A stretch of 32,113 bases of DNA from an uncultured Burkholderiales bacterium (GTDB lineage Bacteria > Pseudomonadota > Gammaproteobacteria > Burkholderiales > Burkholderiaceae_E). The DNA is taken from NCBI GenBank assembly GCA_903898725.1, contig CAIUGQ010000401.1, positions 1 through 32,113 of the forward strand, in the 5' to 3' direction. The notes below the pieces were generated by a model. The model made no database searches. It was not told the origin of the DNA and saw nothing but the letters and a program-made list of their open reading frames with translations. The position numbers and the translations under genes were made by a program. Of this stretch, positions 30,915 through 32,113 are shown piece after piece (positions within the stretch are counted from its first letter, which is position 1; the number at the start of each line of letters is the position of its first letter).

Positions 30915-31782
30915 CCGTCGTCGTCATCGCGCCCGCGGTCAGGCACTCGTCGAGCTGCTGGTCGCCCTGATCGCGGTCCTGCCGCTGTTCTTCGGGATGG
31001 TGTGGCTCGCCAAGGTGCTCGATGTCCAGCAGGCGACGATCGCCGCTGCCCGGGCGCTGGCGTTCGAGTGCACCGTCCGTCCCGAGGCCTGTCGCGATGC
31101 GGACGGGCATCCCGAGCTCGCCATCGAGACGCGACGCCGTTTCTTCGCCGCCCACCGTCTGGGGCTGCGCAGCGACGAGACCGCTGCGGGCACGCCGGGT
31201 GTCGACGAACGCAATGCGATGTGGGTCGACCGCTCCGGCGAGGGGCTCCTCGAACGCTTCGAGGATGTGACGGTCTCCGTCGCACCGGTCGGCTTCGACA
31301 GCCCGCTCGCGTTCGCCGCCGGGCAGGGCGCCGCGGATCTGCTGTCCCGGGTCGGCGGACCGGGACGCTTCGGTCTGCAGATCGACGGTGGATTCATCGA
31401 TGCGCGGGTCGAGACCCGACTCTCGCGCAGCCGTCCCCAGGACGGCTGGGTGAGCCGAATGCTGTCGATGCCACTGGTGCTCGGCGCCCGCCTGACCGTC
31501 CTGACCGACGCCTGGAATGCCTCGGGGCCCTATGGACCGGCTGCGGACACCGTCGAGACCCGCGTGAGCGCCGGGGCACGCCTGCCCGTCGCGGACCCGG
31601 TCATCGAGGCCGGCTGGCTCGGCGCGCGCGGCCTGCTCGCGGTCGCCGACTTCCTGCAGGTCGAGCCGTCCGCCTCGGCCTTGCGATGGCGCGAGATCGA
31701 TGTCGACCTGGTCCCGCCGGATCGCCTGGGCACAGGTCCTGTGCCGAACCTGCCGGACCTGCCGGCACCCGATCGTCCCTGA
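30904..31782 (+). CDS. TadE-like pseudopilin-type protein
   Basis: A 292-residue protein. ATG 30904 overlaps the end of the TadG-like gene by 11 bp, implying coupled translation. The leader MCADRRRHRARG ends in Gly12, followed by QALVELLVALIAVLPLFFG with Glu17 at +5 of the putative mature protein, as in TadE/TadF pseudopilins. One membrane helix (about 15-36) is followed by DVQQATIAAARALAFECTVRP, a usual TadE continuation. The large remaining extracytoplasmic domain (about 60-292) is longer than in typical TadE (about 150-200 residues total) and unrecognised. The Pro-rich end is NLPDLPAPDRP. It is probably a minor pilin of the same structure as the Flp-type protein. Confidence 0.78.
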   Translation: MCADRRRHRARGQALVELLVALIAVLPLFFGMVWLAKVLDVQQATIAAARALAFECTVRPEACRDADGHPELAIETRRRFFAAHRLGLRSDETAAGTPGVDERNAMWVDRSGEGLLERFEDVTVSVAPVGFDSPLAFAAGQGAADLLSRVGGPGRFGLQIDGGFIDARVETRLSRSRPQDGWVSRMLSMPLVLGARLTVLTDAWNASGPYGPAADTVETRVSAGARLPVADPVIEAGWLGARGLLAVADFLQVEPSASALRWREIDVDLVPPDRLGTGPVPNLPDLPAPDRP

Positions 31783-31796
31783 GAGAGGAGACCCCC

Positions 31797-32113
31797 ATGG
31801 ATGCACTGCCCGCCGACGTCCGACAGGAGCTGGTCATGGTCGCAGCCGCCTTCGACGGCCACGCCGTGACGACGCACCGCTTCCGCTCGCCGTCACCGCC
31901 CGCACCGCTGGCCGCGGCGCTGCGCGAGCGCTGGCGCATCGAGGGGCTGGCGGTCGTCGAATCGCGCAGCGGCGACTGGACGGTCCTGTCGGTGCGCAGC
32001 CCGGATGCGATGCGCACCGTCCAGTTCCGGCCCACGGCGGCCGGCACGGAGGGGCTCGCCTCGAGCTGGGTCCGCGCGGCCTCGAACGATCCGGCGGCCG
32101 GCGACGGCGCCGC
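31797..32113 (+). CDS. Unknown protein, 3' truncated by window edge
   Basis: An open frame from ATG 31797 to the window edge (105 codons, no stop). A strong ribosome-binding site, AGGAG, ends 6 bp upstream, and the gap to the TadE-like stop is 14 bp, so it belongs to the same operon. The visible part begins MDALPADVRQELVMVAAAFDG and contains WRIEGLAVVESRSGDWTVLSVRS. No signal peptide or membrane helix is seen so far. It is not recognised. Its place suggests an accessory protein of the Tad-like set. Confidence 0.65.
   Translation, partial: MDALPADVRQELVMVAAAFDGHAVTTHRFRSPSPPAPLAAALRERWRIEGLAVVESRSGDWTVLSVRSPDAMRTVQFRPTAAGTEGLASSWVRAASNDPAAGDGA

Overview
The window is about 32 kb of very GC-rich bacterial DNA, densely packed with 31 protein genes, two of them cut by the window edges. 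No RNA gene, insertion sequence, prophage or CRISPR array was found, and no gene-free stretch exceeds about 260 bp. The gene set points to a Gram-negative, ubiquinone-using proteobacterium: heptosyltransferase I, EptA, a patatin fused to an outer-membrane barrel, Coq7, RmuC, DUF2145 and isocitrate lyase. Burkholderiales or a related betaproteobacterial group is the best guess. That placement is inferred from gene content only.

Layout. (1) 1-7566: the tail of an Ala/Pro-rich gene, then a glycine-zipper envelope protein divergent from a patatin/BamA-like outer-membrane protein. A rightward run follows: DUF4254 protein, WaaC-type heptosyltransferase and a large FtsX-type ABC permease. The theme is cell envelope and LPS. 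(2) 12038-7570, leftward: a tightly coupled operon of OmpR-type response regulator, sensor kinase, PAP2 phosphatase and EptA phosphoethanolamine transferase. It looks like a self-contained lipid A remodelling unit. (3) 12094-14920, rightward: group II truncated haemoglobin, RmuC, and a fusion of a DCC thioredoxin-like domain to the Coq7 ubiquinone hydroxylase. (4) 15009-20335: a catabolic-looking module with two acyl-CoA dehydrogenases, a class III CoA-transferase, a MaoC-like hotdog protein that has lost its catalytic Asp/His pair, and an Old Yellow Enzyme. (5) 20420-24292: small or poorly characterised genes, including an exported-protein pair (unknown plus DUF2145, with a possible permuted NlpC/P60-like His/Cys pair), a short SirB1 protein, and a leftward DUF938 methyltransferase/YgjP-type metalloprotease pair. 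(6) 24499-28999: catalase-peroxidase KatG, a glutathione S-transferase and isocitrate lyase, with the clearest control regions of the window (inverted repeats upstream of katG and aceA, hairpin terminators after the GST and aceA). (7) 29247-32113: a Flp-type prepilin, a TadG-like and a TadE-like protein and the start of another gene, forming a small Tad-like cluster that continues beyond the window.

The most rewarding items for follow-up are the DCC-Coq7 fusion, the DUF2145 pair, the catalytically degenerate MaoC-like protein inside the acyl-CoA module, the aceA control region and the Tad-like mini-cluster. Nothing seen amounts to a clearly new defence or mobile system. All family assignments are made by eye from protein motifs and remembered family features, with no database search.
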